This document shows, in pieces, positions 8,185-16,159 of a stretch of 64,000 bases of DNA; position 1 is the stretch's first letter; each line of letters begins with the position of its first letter. Source of the DNA: Saccharothrix sp. HUAS TT1. Lineage in GTDB: Bacteria; Actinomycetota; Actinomycetes; Mycobacteriales; Pseudonocardiaceae. The position numbers and the translations under genes were made by a program. The stretch spans positions 496,001 through 560,000 of the forward strand of contig NZ_CP160453.1 in NCBI RefSeq assembly GCF_040744945.1, given 5' to 3'. The notes under the pieces were generated by a model, which saw nothing but the letters and a program-made list of their open reading frames with translations, was not told where the DNA came from and did not search any database.

Positions 8185-8721
8185 GTGCAACCGCTCCTCC
8201 ACCATGCCGCGTCGGCGCTGGGTTGGCGCGGCATCGTCGTCCCCGACGTCGCCGTGCTGGGCCACCAGGTTTCGGCCGTCGTGCGGGTCCGTGCCGACGT
8301 GCACGAGTGGCGCAGTGCGAACGGTTGGCCGCCGCAGGCCGACCCGTCGTGGTTCCTGTCCTGGTTGGAGCCCGCCACGCACGACCGGTTGCCGGTGCCC
8401 GCGGTGGAGCTGATCGGTGTCCTGGTGGGCGAGTCCACGGCGGACCGCGCGTTGCAGTCGTGCGGCACGCTGATGACGCTCGCGCCCTGCTCGGTGGTGC
8501 TGCCCGCGGCCCAGGGCGCGGAGTCGTGGCCGCTGCTGGAGTTGGACTACTACGGCATCGGCGTGGTCGCGGTGGACGAGGCGGGCGCCGCCGAGCTGCT
8601 GGTGCCGCCGGAGGACCGGTCCAAGGAGTTCGGGCCGTCGCTGTTCGGGCGGTGGCTGCTGGAAGTGCTCTACGAGCGCGTGGTGAAGGACGTGCCCGCC
8701 AACGCGCGGGTGAGCAGCTAG
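8185..8721 (+). CDS. Conserved hypothetical protein (178 aa)
   Basis: Begins at GTG 8185 directly after a -10 hexamer. A soluble alpha/beta-looking protein with no membrane segment and no motif I recognise; features include GESTADRALQSCGTLMTLAPCS and a C-terminal helix LFGRWLLEVLYERVV. The surrounding arrangement (convergent, overlapping adnB by 4 bp) suggests a stable neighbour of the repair genes, but no function is proposed. Confidence 0.65.
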   Translation: MQPLLHHAASALGWRGIVVPDVAVLGHQVSAVVRVRADVHEWRSANGWPPQADPSWFLSWLEPATHDRLPVPAVELIGVLVGESTADRALQSCGTLMTLAPCSVVLPAAQGAESWPLLELDYYGIGVVAVDEAGAAELLVPPEDRSKEFGPSLFGRWLLEVLYERVVKDVPANARVSS

Positions 8722-11700
8722 CTCGGGATCGAGCGGATCAGCGCGCGCAGGCCGTCGGCGTCGAGCAGGTCGGCGGGGCGCAGCGTGTGGTCCTGGCGGA
8801 CGTAGTGGAACGCCGCCCGCACCTTGTCGACCGGTGTGCCGGTCAGCGCCGCCCACGCCAGCCGGTACGCGGCGAGCTGCACGGACAGCGCGGGCAGCCG
8901 GTCGGGCTCGGGCACCGCGCCGGTCTTCCAGTCGACCACGGTCCAGCCGCCGTCGTCGTCGGCGAACACGGCGTCCATCCGGCCGCGCACGGACAGGCCG
9001 TCGACCTCCGCCTCGAACGGCACCTCGACGTCGTGCGGGACGCGGTCGGCCCAGCCGCTGGCCAGGAACGCCTCCTGGAGGCGGGTGAGGTCGGTGTCGG
9101 GCGCCGCGCCGTCGTCGGCCGCGCCGGGCAGGTCGTCCAGGTCGAACAGGCGGCTCGCGCCGAACCGCTGCTCCAGCCAGGTGTGGAACGCCGTGCCGCG
9201 GCGGGCCAGCGGGTTGGGCGGGAACGGCAGCGGGCGGCGCAGCCTGCGGGCGAGCAGGTCCGGGTCGGCCGCCAGCTCGACCAGCTGGCTGACCGAGAGG
9301 TGGTCGGGCAGGACGACGCGTTCCCGCCGGTCGGCCGCGGCGGCCCGTTCGGCCAGGAGCACGTCGACGTCCCGCGCCCAGCCCTCCGGGTCGTCGTCGA
9401 GCGTTGAACTCGGGGGTCCTGGAGGTTCGACACGCGGGTCCTGGGGGTTCGACTCGCGGTCGAGGTGGTCGAGGGCGGTCAGGACCAGGTCGGCGCCCTC
9501 GGCGACGGCGGCGCGGCGCTTGCCGAGCGGGTCGGCCGGCCACTGGGCCGTCTTCGTCTGGGAGGCCAGGGGGTTCGGGTCGTCCTCGGCCGGTCGGTCG
9601 GCCCAGTGGGCGATGTCGGCGGGCGGGTGGTCGGCGGCCAGCACCGACTCGCGGATCTCGGTCAGGAACGCCGAGGGGCCCTTGGGCTTGTCCCCCGTCT
9701 CGCCCCACCAGTGCCCCGACACCAGCAGGCTGTGCTCGGACCGGGTCAGGGCGACGTACAGCAGCCGGCGCTCCTCCACCAGCCGGCGGGCGTCGAAGTC
9801 GTCCTCGTGCCGGACCAGCGCCTCCTCGACCTCCTTGCGGTTGGCGTCGGGCGCGATGCGCAGCACGGGCAGGTCCTCGGCGTCGCCGCGCAGGTCGGCG
9901 GGCAGCTCGGCCACCGAGCGCAGCCAGCTGGACGACTTCTTCCGGCCCGGGAACACGTCCTTGACCACGTGCGGCACGGCGACGATGTGCCACTCCAGGC
10001 CCTTCGCCGAGTGCATGGTCAGCACCTGCACCCGGTTCTCGGCCACCTCGACCTCGCCGGGCTCCAGCCCGTCCTCGGCCTGCTCGGCGGTGTAGAGGTA
10101 GTCGAGCAGCGCGGGCAGGGTGGCCGACGGGCTGGCCGCGGCGAAGTCGTTGACCACGTCGGCGAACGCGTCCAGGTGCGCCCGGCCGACGCCGCCCGGC
10201 CGGGCCATCGCCTCGATGTCCAGCAGCAGCGTGCGCTCCACGTCGGCGACCAGCTCGGGCAGCGGCTGGTCCAGCCGTCGCCGCAACGACGCCAGTTCCG
10301 CGCCCAGCCGCCGGATCCGCCGGTAGCCCTCGGCGGAGTACGCGCTCGGGTCGCCCGGGTCGTCCAGCGCGTCCGCGAGACCGGCCTGCTCGGAGTGCTC
10401 GCCGGGCAGGGCGTCGGCCAGCACGGCCAGCGGGTCGCCCACCACGGCCTGCCTGCTCGGCGCGCCCGCCAGGTCACGCGCCCGCGTCCACAGCGCGGCC
10501 AGGTCGTAGGCGGCGACCCGCCAGCGGGAACCGGTGAGCAGCCGGGCGGCGGCGGTGCCCGCCAGCGGGTCGACCAGGACGCGCAACGCGCTGGTCAGGT
10601 CGCGCACCTCGGGTTCGTCGAGCAGCCCGCCCAGGCCGACGACCTCCACCGGCAGGCCGCGCTGCCGCAGCGCCGCCGCGATGTCCGCCATGTCCGAGCG
10701 GCGGCGCACCAGCACCGCCGCGGTCGGCGGCTCGTCGCTGGAGTCCAGGTGCGCTTCCCACTGCGCGGCCACCGTGTCGGCCAGCCAGTCCAGCTCCTCG
10801 CGCACGTCGCCGAACAACGCCACCCGCACGTCGCCGGGTCCGGCTCCGGGACGGGCGCGCAGCTCGTCCACGTCCAGGCCCATGGCGCGCAGCGGCGCGG
10901 ACACGGCGTTGGCCAGCGCCAGCACCTCCGGCGGGTTGCGGAAGCTGGTGAGCAGGCCGTACTTGCGCGCGGGCGGGAAGTCGTGGACGAACCGGGGCAG
11001 GTTGGCCGCGGACGCGCCGCGCCAGCCGTAGATCGCCTGCGCCGGGTCGCCGACCGAGGTCACCGGCATCGGCTCGCCCCGCCCGAACAACGACCGCAGC
11101 AGCACGCGCTGGGCGTGACCGGTGTCCTGGTACTCGTCCAGCAGCACGGCGCCGTAGCGCTCGCGCTCGCCGCGCACCACCTCCGGGTGCTCGGACGCGA
11201 GCCGTGCGGCCAGGGACATCTGGTCGGCGAAGTCCATCGCCGCCTCCCGCCGCTTGCGCGCCTGGTACGCCTCCAGCAGCGGCAGCAGGTTGACGCGCAG
11301 GCGCTGGGCGTACACCACGGCCTTCAGCGACTCGGGCAGGCCGTCGCGCTGCCGCGCGGTCTTCGGCGCGTTCTCGATGGCCGCGCACAGCCGTTCGGCG
11401 TGCCGCCACAGCGCGACCGGGTCGACCAGGTGCTCGCCGAGTTCCCCGGCCAGCGCGAGCAGGTAGCCGGTGACGGTGGCGGGCACCTTGTCGGTGTCCA
11501 GGTCGTCGTTCCACGTCGACACCACGCGGTGCGCGAGCTGCCACGCGGCGGTCTCGGTGAGCAGCCGCACGCCGGGTTCGACCGGCAGCCGCAGGCCGTG
11601 CTCGCCGACGAGCCTGCCCGCGTAGGCGTGGTAGGTCAGGATCACCGGTTCGGTGGTGAGCACGGCGGCCCGCCGCTCACCGCTGGGGTCGAGCCGGTCC

Positions 11701-12026
11701 AGCAGCGGCGAGCCGCCGAGCCGGCGCAGCCGCAGCCGGACCCGGTCGGCCAGCTGGCGCGCGGCCTTGCGGGTGAACGTCAGGCCCAGGACGCGGTCGG
11801 GGGTGACGAAGCCGTTGGCGACCAGGTAGACGACGCGGGCGGCCATCGTCTCGGTCTTGCCGGCGCCGGCGCCGGCCACGACGAGCGCGGGCGCGGTGGG
11901 CGCGGCGACGACCGCGGCCTGTTCGGGGGTGGGTTTGGGCAGGCCCAGGGCTTCGGCGACCTCGAACGGGCCGGCGAGCGCCACCGGCTGCTCGCCCGCG
12001 CGCTCGACTCCGCTCGGCAGGACCAC
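8718..12026 (-). CDS. adnB: AdnB: UvrD-family helicase with C-terminal RecB-type nuclease
   Basis: 1102 residues from GTG 12026, almost exactly the length I recall for mycobacterial AdnB. Q motif TPEQAAV, Walker A GAGAGKT (about residue 52), SF1A helicase domains, the VALTRS-type motif VI, and a C-terminal nuclease domain with D-x(n)-VDWKTG (about residue 1030). AdnA and AdnB form the heterodimer that resects DNA double-strand breaks in actinobacteria; AdnB is the main translocating motor. It follows adnA by 84 bp in the same direction. Oddity: a repeat-encoded segment at about residues 855-876, just before the nuclease domain. Confidence 0.93.
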   Translation of the reverse strand: MVLPSGVERAGEQPVALAGPFEVAEALGLPKPTPEQAAVVAAPTAPALVVAGAGAGKTETMAARVVYLVANGFVTPDRVLGLTFTRKAARQLADRVRLRLRRLGGSPLLDRLDPSGERRAAVLTTEPVILTYHAYAGRLVGEHGLRLPVEPGVRLLTETAAWQLAHRVVSTWNDDLDTDKVPATVTGYLLALAGELGEHLVDPVALWRHAERLCAAIENAPKTARQRDGLPESLKAVVYAQRLRVNLLPLLEAYQARKRREAAMDFADQMSLAARLASEHPEVVRGERERYGAVLLDEYQDTGHAQRVLLRSLFGRGEPMPVTSVGDPAQAIYGWRGASAANLPRFVHDFPPARKYGLLTSFRNPPEVLALANAVSAPLRAMGLDVDELRARPGAGPGDVRVALFGDVREELDWLADTVAAQWEAHLDSSDEPPTAAVLVRRRSDMADIAAALRQRGLPVEVVGLGGLLDEPEVRDLTSALRVLVDPLAGTAAARLLTGSRWRVAAYDLAALWTRARDLAGAPSRQAVVGDPLAVLADALPGEHSEQAGLADALDDPGDPSAYSAEGYRRIRRLGAELASLRRRLDQPLPELVADVERTLLLDIEAMARPGGVGRAHLDAFADVVNDFAAASPSATLPALLDYLYTAEQAEDGLEPGEVEVAENRVQVLTMHSAKGLEWHIVAVPHVVKDVFPGRKKSSSWLRSVAELPADLRGDAEDLPVLRIAPDANRKEVEEALVRHEDDFDARRLVEERRLLYVALTRSEHSLLVSGHWWGETGDKPKGPSAFLTEIRESVLAADHPPADIAHWADRPAEDDPNPLASQTKTAQWPADPLGKRRAAVAEGADLVLTALDHLDRESNPQDPRVEPPGPPSSTLDDDPEGWARDVDVLLAERAAAADRRERVVLPDHLSVSQLVELAADPDLLARRLRRPLPFPPNPLARRGTAFHTWLEQRFGASRLFDLDDLPGAADDGAAPDTDLTRLQEAFLASGWADRVPHDVEVPFEAEVDGLSVRGRMDAVFADDDGGWTVVDWKTGAVPEPDRLPALSVQLAAYRLAWAALTGTPVDKVRAAFHYVRQDHTLRPADLLDADGLRALIRSIPS
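9398..9460 (-). repeat. Interspersed repeat inside adnB (22-bp units)
   Basis: On the plus strand a 21-bp block (CGAGCGTTGAAC then TCGGGGGTC) is followed by two units of the form GGTCCTGGAGGTTCGACACG. The same 21-bp block is repeated exactly at 17201-17221. Here it is translated on the minus strand as a Pro-rich linker (NPQDPRVEPPGPPSS) without breaking the adnB frame. Confidence 0.75.
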
Positions 12027-12110
12027 ACGGGCATTCTCCGTGGTCGCTCGCCGATACCTTCGGCGACCCGCAGACCGAGGACGTATCCGCAGGTCGGCCG
12101 GGGCCGGCGG

Positions 12111-15100
12111 CTACTGGCTGACCTGGCGGCCGGAGGAGTGCACCGGGCAGGTGGTGCGGGCCGGGCAGCGGTCGCAGTCCGCGTTCTCCGCCGCCTGGTA
12201 GCGCGGCCCGACGCTGGAACCGGCGGCCAGCTGCACGGCCTCCAGCCACACCCGCACGCCCTGCTCGTCCAGCGGCGCCTGCTCCCGTTCGACGGCGCCG
12301 GTCTTGCGGTCCTCCTTGGCCACGTACAGCAGCCGCGCGCCGCCCGGGTCGCTGCCCAGGCCGAGGTGCGTGAAGCCGCCCAGCGCGGACGCCAGCTGGT
12401 AGATCGCGAGCTGCGGGTGCTCCTGCGCCTTGTCCTTGCTCACCGGGCTCTTGCCGGTCTTGACGTCCACCACGACCGGTCGGCCGTCGCGGTCGGTCTC
12501 CAGCCGGTCGACCCGGCCGCGCACCCGCAGGAACGGCCCGCCCTCCCGCTTGGGCACCTCGACCGAGATCTCCTCCTCGACCGCGACCTGGGTGAGCTGG
12601 GAGCGGCTGGACGCCAGCCACGCCAGGAACGTGTCGAGCATCCGCTCCACCCGGATCCGCTCGCGCCGGGAGAACCAGGGCGCGCCCGCGTCCACCGCGG
12701 CCCACGCCTCGTCCAGCCGGACCCGCAGCTCCTTCTCGTCCGCGCCGTTCGCGGCGGCCTGCGCCAGCGCGTGCACGAGGGTGCCGGTGATCGACGCCAG
12801 CTCGGCCGGGTCCTGCCCGCCGTGCCGCTCGACCACCCACCGCAGCGGGCACTTCGCCAGCACCTCCACCGTGGACGGCGACACGCTGACCGTGTGCTCC
12901 TCGGTCCACAGTGGATCGTCGGTGGTCACCTCCGCCAGGCCGTACCAGGAGTCGGGGTGCGCGCCCGGCACGCCCTCCGCCGCCAGCCGGGCCAGCTGCG
13001 CCGCCGCCCGCTCCCGCCGTTCGGCCGGCTCCTCGTCCGCGCACACCACCCGGCGCAGCTCGCCGACCAGCTCGGCCAGCACCAGGCCGCGCTCGGGCGT
13101 GAACGTCGGCCGCTCGGGCTCGTCGGTGGACAGCTCCTCGATCTCGTCCAGGAACCGAGACGGCTGCTCGTCCTCGCCGCGCACCGCGCTGACCAGCAGC
13201 GTCCGCTGCGCGCGGCTCGCCGCGACCAGCAGCAGCCGCCGTTCCTCGGCCAGGATCGGCGCGACCGCGGACACCGTCTCCGCCGACACGCCCGCCACCA
13301 CGTCGACCATCCGCTCCACGCCGAGCAGCGACCCGCGCAGCCGCAGGTCCGGCCAGCTGCCCTCCTGCACGCCGGGCACCGCCACGACCGTCCACTCGCG
13401 ACCGGCGGCGGCGTGCGCGGTCAGCACCGACACCGCCTCGCCGATCGGCGCGGACGCGGCCAGCGTGTCGCCGACGATCTCCTGCGCCGCCAGGTAGTCC
13501 GCGAAGCCCTCGGCGCCCGAGCCGGGCAGCCGGTCCACGTACTTCGCCGCCGACTCGAACAGCGCCACGATCGCGTCCAGGTCCCGGTCGGCCTGCATGC
13601 CGACGGTGCCGTGCCGCCCGGACTGCGCCACCCACCGCAGCTCCAGGCCGGTGGCCTGCCACAGCTCCCACAGCACCTGCTCGACGGTCAGGCCGTCCGC
13701 GATGCCCTTGCGCGCCTTGCGCAGCAGGCCGCCGACCCGCCGCGCCGGCTGCGCCTCGGCGTCCTCCAGCGCGGCCAGCCGGTCGGCCGACTCGATCACC
13801 TCGACCAGCAGCTCGCCGCTCGGCCGGTCCCGGCCCGCGGCCAGCTCCAGCCGGCGCAGACCGCGCCGCAACCGCCGCAGCGCCAACGGGTCCGCGCCGC
13901 CCAGCGGTGAGGACAGCAGCATCGCCGCGGTGTCCTCGTCCAGGCTCCCGGGCACGGCGGCGCAGCGCAGCAACGCCAGGAACGGCACCACCGCGGGTTG
14001 TCGCGCCAGCGGCAGCTCGTCGCGCTGCACCGCCACCGGCACGCCCGCCGCCAGCAGCGCCCGTTGCAGCACCGGCAGCGACCGGACCGCCGACCGCGCC
14101 ACCACCGCCATCCGCGACCACGGCACCTCGTCGATCAGGTGCGCCCGGCGCAGCTGGTCGGCCACCCAGCTCGCCTCCTGCGCGGCCGAGGCGAACAGCC
14201 GCACCTGCACGTTGCCCGTGCCGTCCACCGGCGTGACCTCGCGCGTCGGGGACGCGCCCGGCAGCCGCGCGGCGAGCCTGCCGACCGCGGCCCGGACCTC
14301 CGGCGCCATCCGGTGGCCGTGCCGCAGCACCACGACCGGCCCGTCCGCCTCGGTCAGCGCCGCCGGGTCCGCGCCGCGGAAGGTGAACACGGCCTGGTCC
14401 GGGTCGCCCGCCAGGACGAACTCCCGAGCCGTCCCACCGAGGACGCGGATGAACTCGTGCTGCAGCGGGTCGAGGTGCTGGGCGTCGTCCACCAGCAGGT
14501 GGCGGACGCGTTCGCGCTCGCCGGCCAGCACGTCCGGCTCGGTCTCGAACGCCAGCAGCGCGCTGCCGACCAGTTCGGCCGCGTCGAACGACGGCGCGTG
14601 CCCCTGGCCGCTGCTGGACAGCAGGTTGACCTGCTCGTACTGGGTGGCGAACAGGCCGGCCGCCACCCACTCCTCGCGCGCGTGCTTGCGGCCGAGCTCG
14701 GTCAGGTCCTCGGGGGCGAGGCCGCGTTCGGTGGCGCGCAGCATCAGGTCGCGCAGCTCGCCGGCGAAACCGGGCAGCGCCAACGCGGGCCGCAGCCGTT
14801 CCGGCCACTTCGACGCGCCCATGGCGACGTCGCCGGCCAGCAGCTCGCGCACCACCGCGTCCTGCTCGGGACCGGACAGCAGGCGGGGCGCCGGGTCGCC
14901 GGTCCGCACGGCCTGGGCGCGCAGGACGGCGAACGCGTACGAGTGCACGGTCCGGACCAGCGGTTCCTGCGTGGTCGGCAGCACGCCGTCGGCCCCGGCG
15001 CCGGTGAGCAGGCGGGTGATGTGGGCGCGCATGGCCTCGGCCGCGCGGCGGTTCGCGGTGAGGACCAGCACGTTCTCCGGGTGCACGCCGCCTTCCAGCA

Positions 15101-15281
15101 CGCGGTGCGCGACCACCTCGGCCAGCAGGGTCGTCTTGCCGGTGCCGGGCCCGCCGAGCACCCTCAGCGGGCCGCCGACGTGCTCGAACACGGCGCGTGC
15201 GGACGCGTCCCACTCGCGCCGGGGCTCTTCCTCGCGAACCCGGCGCACCAGCAGAGGGGCGCGGTTGACCACGGAGGGCAT
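12111..15281 (-). CDS. adnA: AdnA: helicase-nuclease subunit of AdnAB
   Basis: 1056 residues from ATG 15281 (MPSVVNRAPLLV); the open frame continues upstream through the palindromic element but that part is not coding. Walker A GGPGTGKT (about residues 42-49), UvrD-like domains, then a RecB-type nuclease with VDVKTGK (about 942) and four C-terminal cysteines (CDRCPARTTC plus an upstream Cys) that suit the Fe-S cluster of AddB/AdnA-type nucleases. Partner of AdnB in double-strand-break resection. The order adnA-adnB with an MGMT-like gene divergent matches M. tuberculosis Rv3204-Rv3201c as I recall it. Confidence 0.93.
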   Translation of the reverse strand: MPSVVNRAPLLVRRVREEEPRREWDASARAVFEHVGGPLRVLGGPGTGKTTLLAEVVAHRVLEGGVHPENVLVLTANRRAAEAMRAHITRLLTGAGADGVLPTTQEPLVRTVHSYAFAVLRAQAVRTGDPAPRLLSGPEQDAVVRELLAGDVAMGASKWPERLRPALALPGFAGELRDLMLRATERGLAPEDLTELGRKHAREEWVAAGLFATQYEQVNLLSSSGQGHAPSFDAAELVGSALLAFETEPDVLAGERERVRHLLVDDAQHLDPLQHEFIRVLGGTAREFVLAGDPDQAVFTFRGADPAALTEADGPVVVLRHGHRMAPEVRAAVGRLAARLPGASPTREVTPVDGTGNVQVRLFASAAQEASWVADQLRRAHLIDEVPWSRMAVVARSAVRSLPVLQRALLAAGVPVAVQRDELPLARQPAVVPFLALLRCAAVPGSLDEDTAAMLLSSPLGGADPLALRRLRRGLRRLELAAGRDRPSGELLVEVIESADRLAALEDAEAQPARRVGGLLRKARKGIADGLTVEQVLWELWQATGLELRWVAQSGRHGTVGMQADRDLDAIVALFESAAKYVDRLPGSGAEGFADYLAAQEIVGDTLAASAPIGEAVSVLTAHAAAGREWTVVAVPGVQEGSWPDLRLRGSLLGVERMVDVVAGVSAETVSAVAPILAEERRLLLVAASRAQRTLLVSAVRGEDEQPSRFLDEIEELSTDEPERPTFTPERGLVLAELVGELRRVVCADEEPAERRERAAAQLARLAAEGVPGAHPDSWYGLAEVTTDDPLWTEEHTVSVSPSTVEVLAKCPLRWVVERHGGQDPAELASITGTLVHALAQAAANGADEKELRVRLDEAWAAVDAGAPWFSRRERIRVERMLDTFLAWLASSRSQLTQVAVEEEISVEVPKREGGPFLRVRGRVDRLETDRDGRPVVVDVKTGKSPVSKDKAQEHPQLAIYQLASALGGFTHLGLGSDPGGARLLYVAKEDRKTGAVEREQAPLDEQGVRVWLEAVQLAAGSSVGPRYQAAENADCDRCPARTTCPVHSSGRQVSQ

Positions 15282-15296
15282 ACAACCACGTGCCCC

Positions 15297-15429
15297 CGAC
15301 AGTGTTGAACGGCCGCTGCTCCGCAGGCGGCGGCGAGGTCGCCGGGAAGTCGATCGTTCGCGCCTCATTTCCGGCGATCGGAAAGCGTGATCGCCGGAAA
15401 TGAGGCGCGAACGATCGACGCGACCTCGC
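15297..15429 (+). repeat. Palindromic element, copy A (133 bp)
   Basis: Starts CGACAGTGTTG (shared with copy C). Outer 10-bp stem GCGAGGTCGC (15333-15342) pairs with 15420-15429. After a 6-nt bulge come perfect 31-bp arms 15349-15379 and 15389-15419 around the loop GGAAAGCGT (15380-15388). It occupies the divergent region between adnA and the MGMT-like gene, so it may affect both promoters. Too long and loop-conserved for an ordinary terminator. Confidence 0.85.
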
Positions 15430-15482
15430 GTGCGAAGCGGTGCGGGTGATCGACGCGACCTCGCGTGCGAAGCTGTGCGGGT
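15413..15482 (+). repeat. 35-bp tandem duplication reaching the MGMT-like start codon
   Basis: 15413-15447 is repeated at 15448-15482 with one base changed. The unit starts in the right arm of the palindromic element (GATCGACGCGACC) and ends GTGCGGGT, so the second copy supplies the candidate start codons of the next gene (GTG 15475 or 15481). Confidence 0.85.
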
Positions 15483-15807
15483 GGAGGAAGAACTGCACGA
15501 GATGATCCGCGAGGTCGTGCGCAGGATCCCGCGCGGCCGGGTCGCCACCTACGGGGACGTCGCCGACATCGCCCGCGCCCCGTCGCCCCGGATGGTCGGG
15601 CAGGTGCTCAACCAGGACGGGCACGACCTGCCGTGGCAACGGGTGTTGCGCGCCAACGGCACGTGCGCGCCGCACATCGCCGACTGGCAGCTGCAACTGC
15701 TGCGCGAAGAAGGCGTGGTGGCCGACGACGGCAAGGTCGACCTGCGCACGTACCGCTGGGAGGACGCGGTCAAGGAAGAGGCGGAGGAGCCCCCCGGTCT
15801 GTGGTGA
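15481..15807 (+). CDS. MGMT-family alkyltransferase-like protein (ATL)
   Basis: 108 residues from GTG 15481 (VEEELHEMIREVV), preferred because relatives begin just before E-E-L-H; GTG 15475 is possible. The DNA-binding domain of O6-alkylguanine transferases is present (IPRGRVATYGDVADIA), but where the active Cys (PCHR) is expected the sequence reads LPWQRVLRANG, so this is an alkyltransferase-like protein with Trp in place of Cys. ATLs bind O6-alkylguanine and flag it for nucleotide excision repair. Position next to adnA is conserved with M. tuberculosis. It overlaps the convergent TPR gene. Confidence 0.85.
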   Translation: MEEELHEMIREVVRRIPRGRVATYGDVADIARAPSPRMVGQVLNQDGHDLPWQRVLRANGTCAPHIADWQLQLLREEGVVADDGKVDLRTYRWEDAVKEEAEEPPGLW

Positions 15808-16159
15808 CCCTCGCCTCGACGCGGGTCACCTCGGCCTCGACCTCGGGGTCGCGCGTCAGCGCCGCGGCCAGCCGCAGCTGGGGCAGCGCCTCGGCGTGCC
15901 TGCTCTGCCTGCTGAGCGTGCGGCCGAGCAGCAGGCGCGCGTAGCCGTCCGACGGGTCGAGGTCGACCAGGGCGGTGAGGACGTCCTCGGCCTTGCCCAG
16001 CGCGGCGGACTGGAAGTGCGCCAGCGCCAGCTCGGTCAGCACGGTCCGGTCGCGCGGCGCGTGCTCGGCGGCCTCCGCCAGGTAGCGGGCGGCGCCGCTG
16101 GGGTCGCCGGAGGCGCGGAACAGGCGGCCCTTGCGCAGCAGTTCCAGGACGTCGGTCAT
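15770..16159 (-). CDS. Small TPR-repeat protein
   Basis: 129 residues from ATG 16159, overlapping the pirin stop (ATGA), so translated with it. The sequence is mostly helical with TPR-like pairs: LFRASGDPSGAARYLAEAAEHAP, LALAHFQSAALGKAEDVLTALVDLDP, and LLLGRTLSRQSRHAEALPQLRLAA. TPRs mediate protein contacts; no enzymatic motif is seen. Converges on the MGMT-like gene with 38 bp overlap. Likely an accessory of the pirin protein, by context only. Confidence 0.75.
   Translation of the reverse strand: MTDVLELLRKGRLFRASGDPSGAARYLAEAAEHAPRDRTVLTELALAHFQSAALGKAEDVLTALVDLDPSDGYARLLLGRTLSRQSRHAEALPQLRLAAALTRDPEVEAEVTRVEARVTTDRGAPPPLP

Noticed and set aside
9465..13910. 1481-codon plus-strand ORF across adnB and adnA
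   Set aside because: Antisense shadow typical of high-GC coding DNA; Arg/Gln/Val-rich composition without domains.
15281..15548. N-terminal extension of AdnA
   Set aside because: The open frame runs through the palindromic element; the residues look random (Arg/Ser-rich) and ATG 15281 gives the family's usual length.
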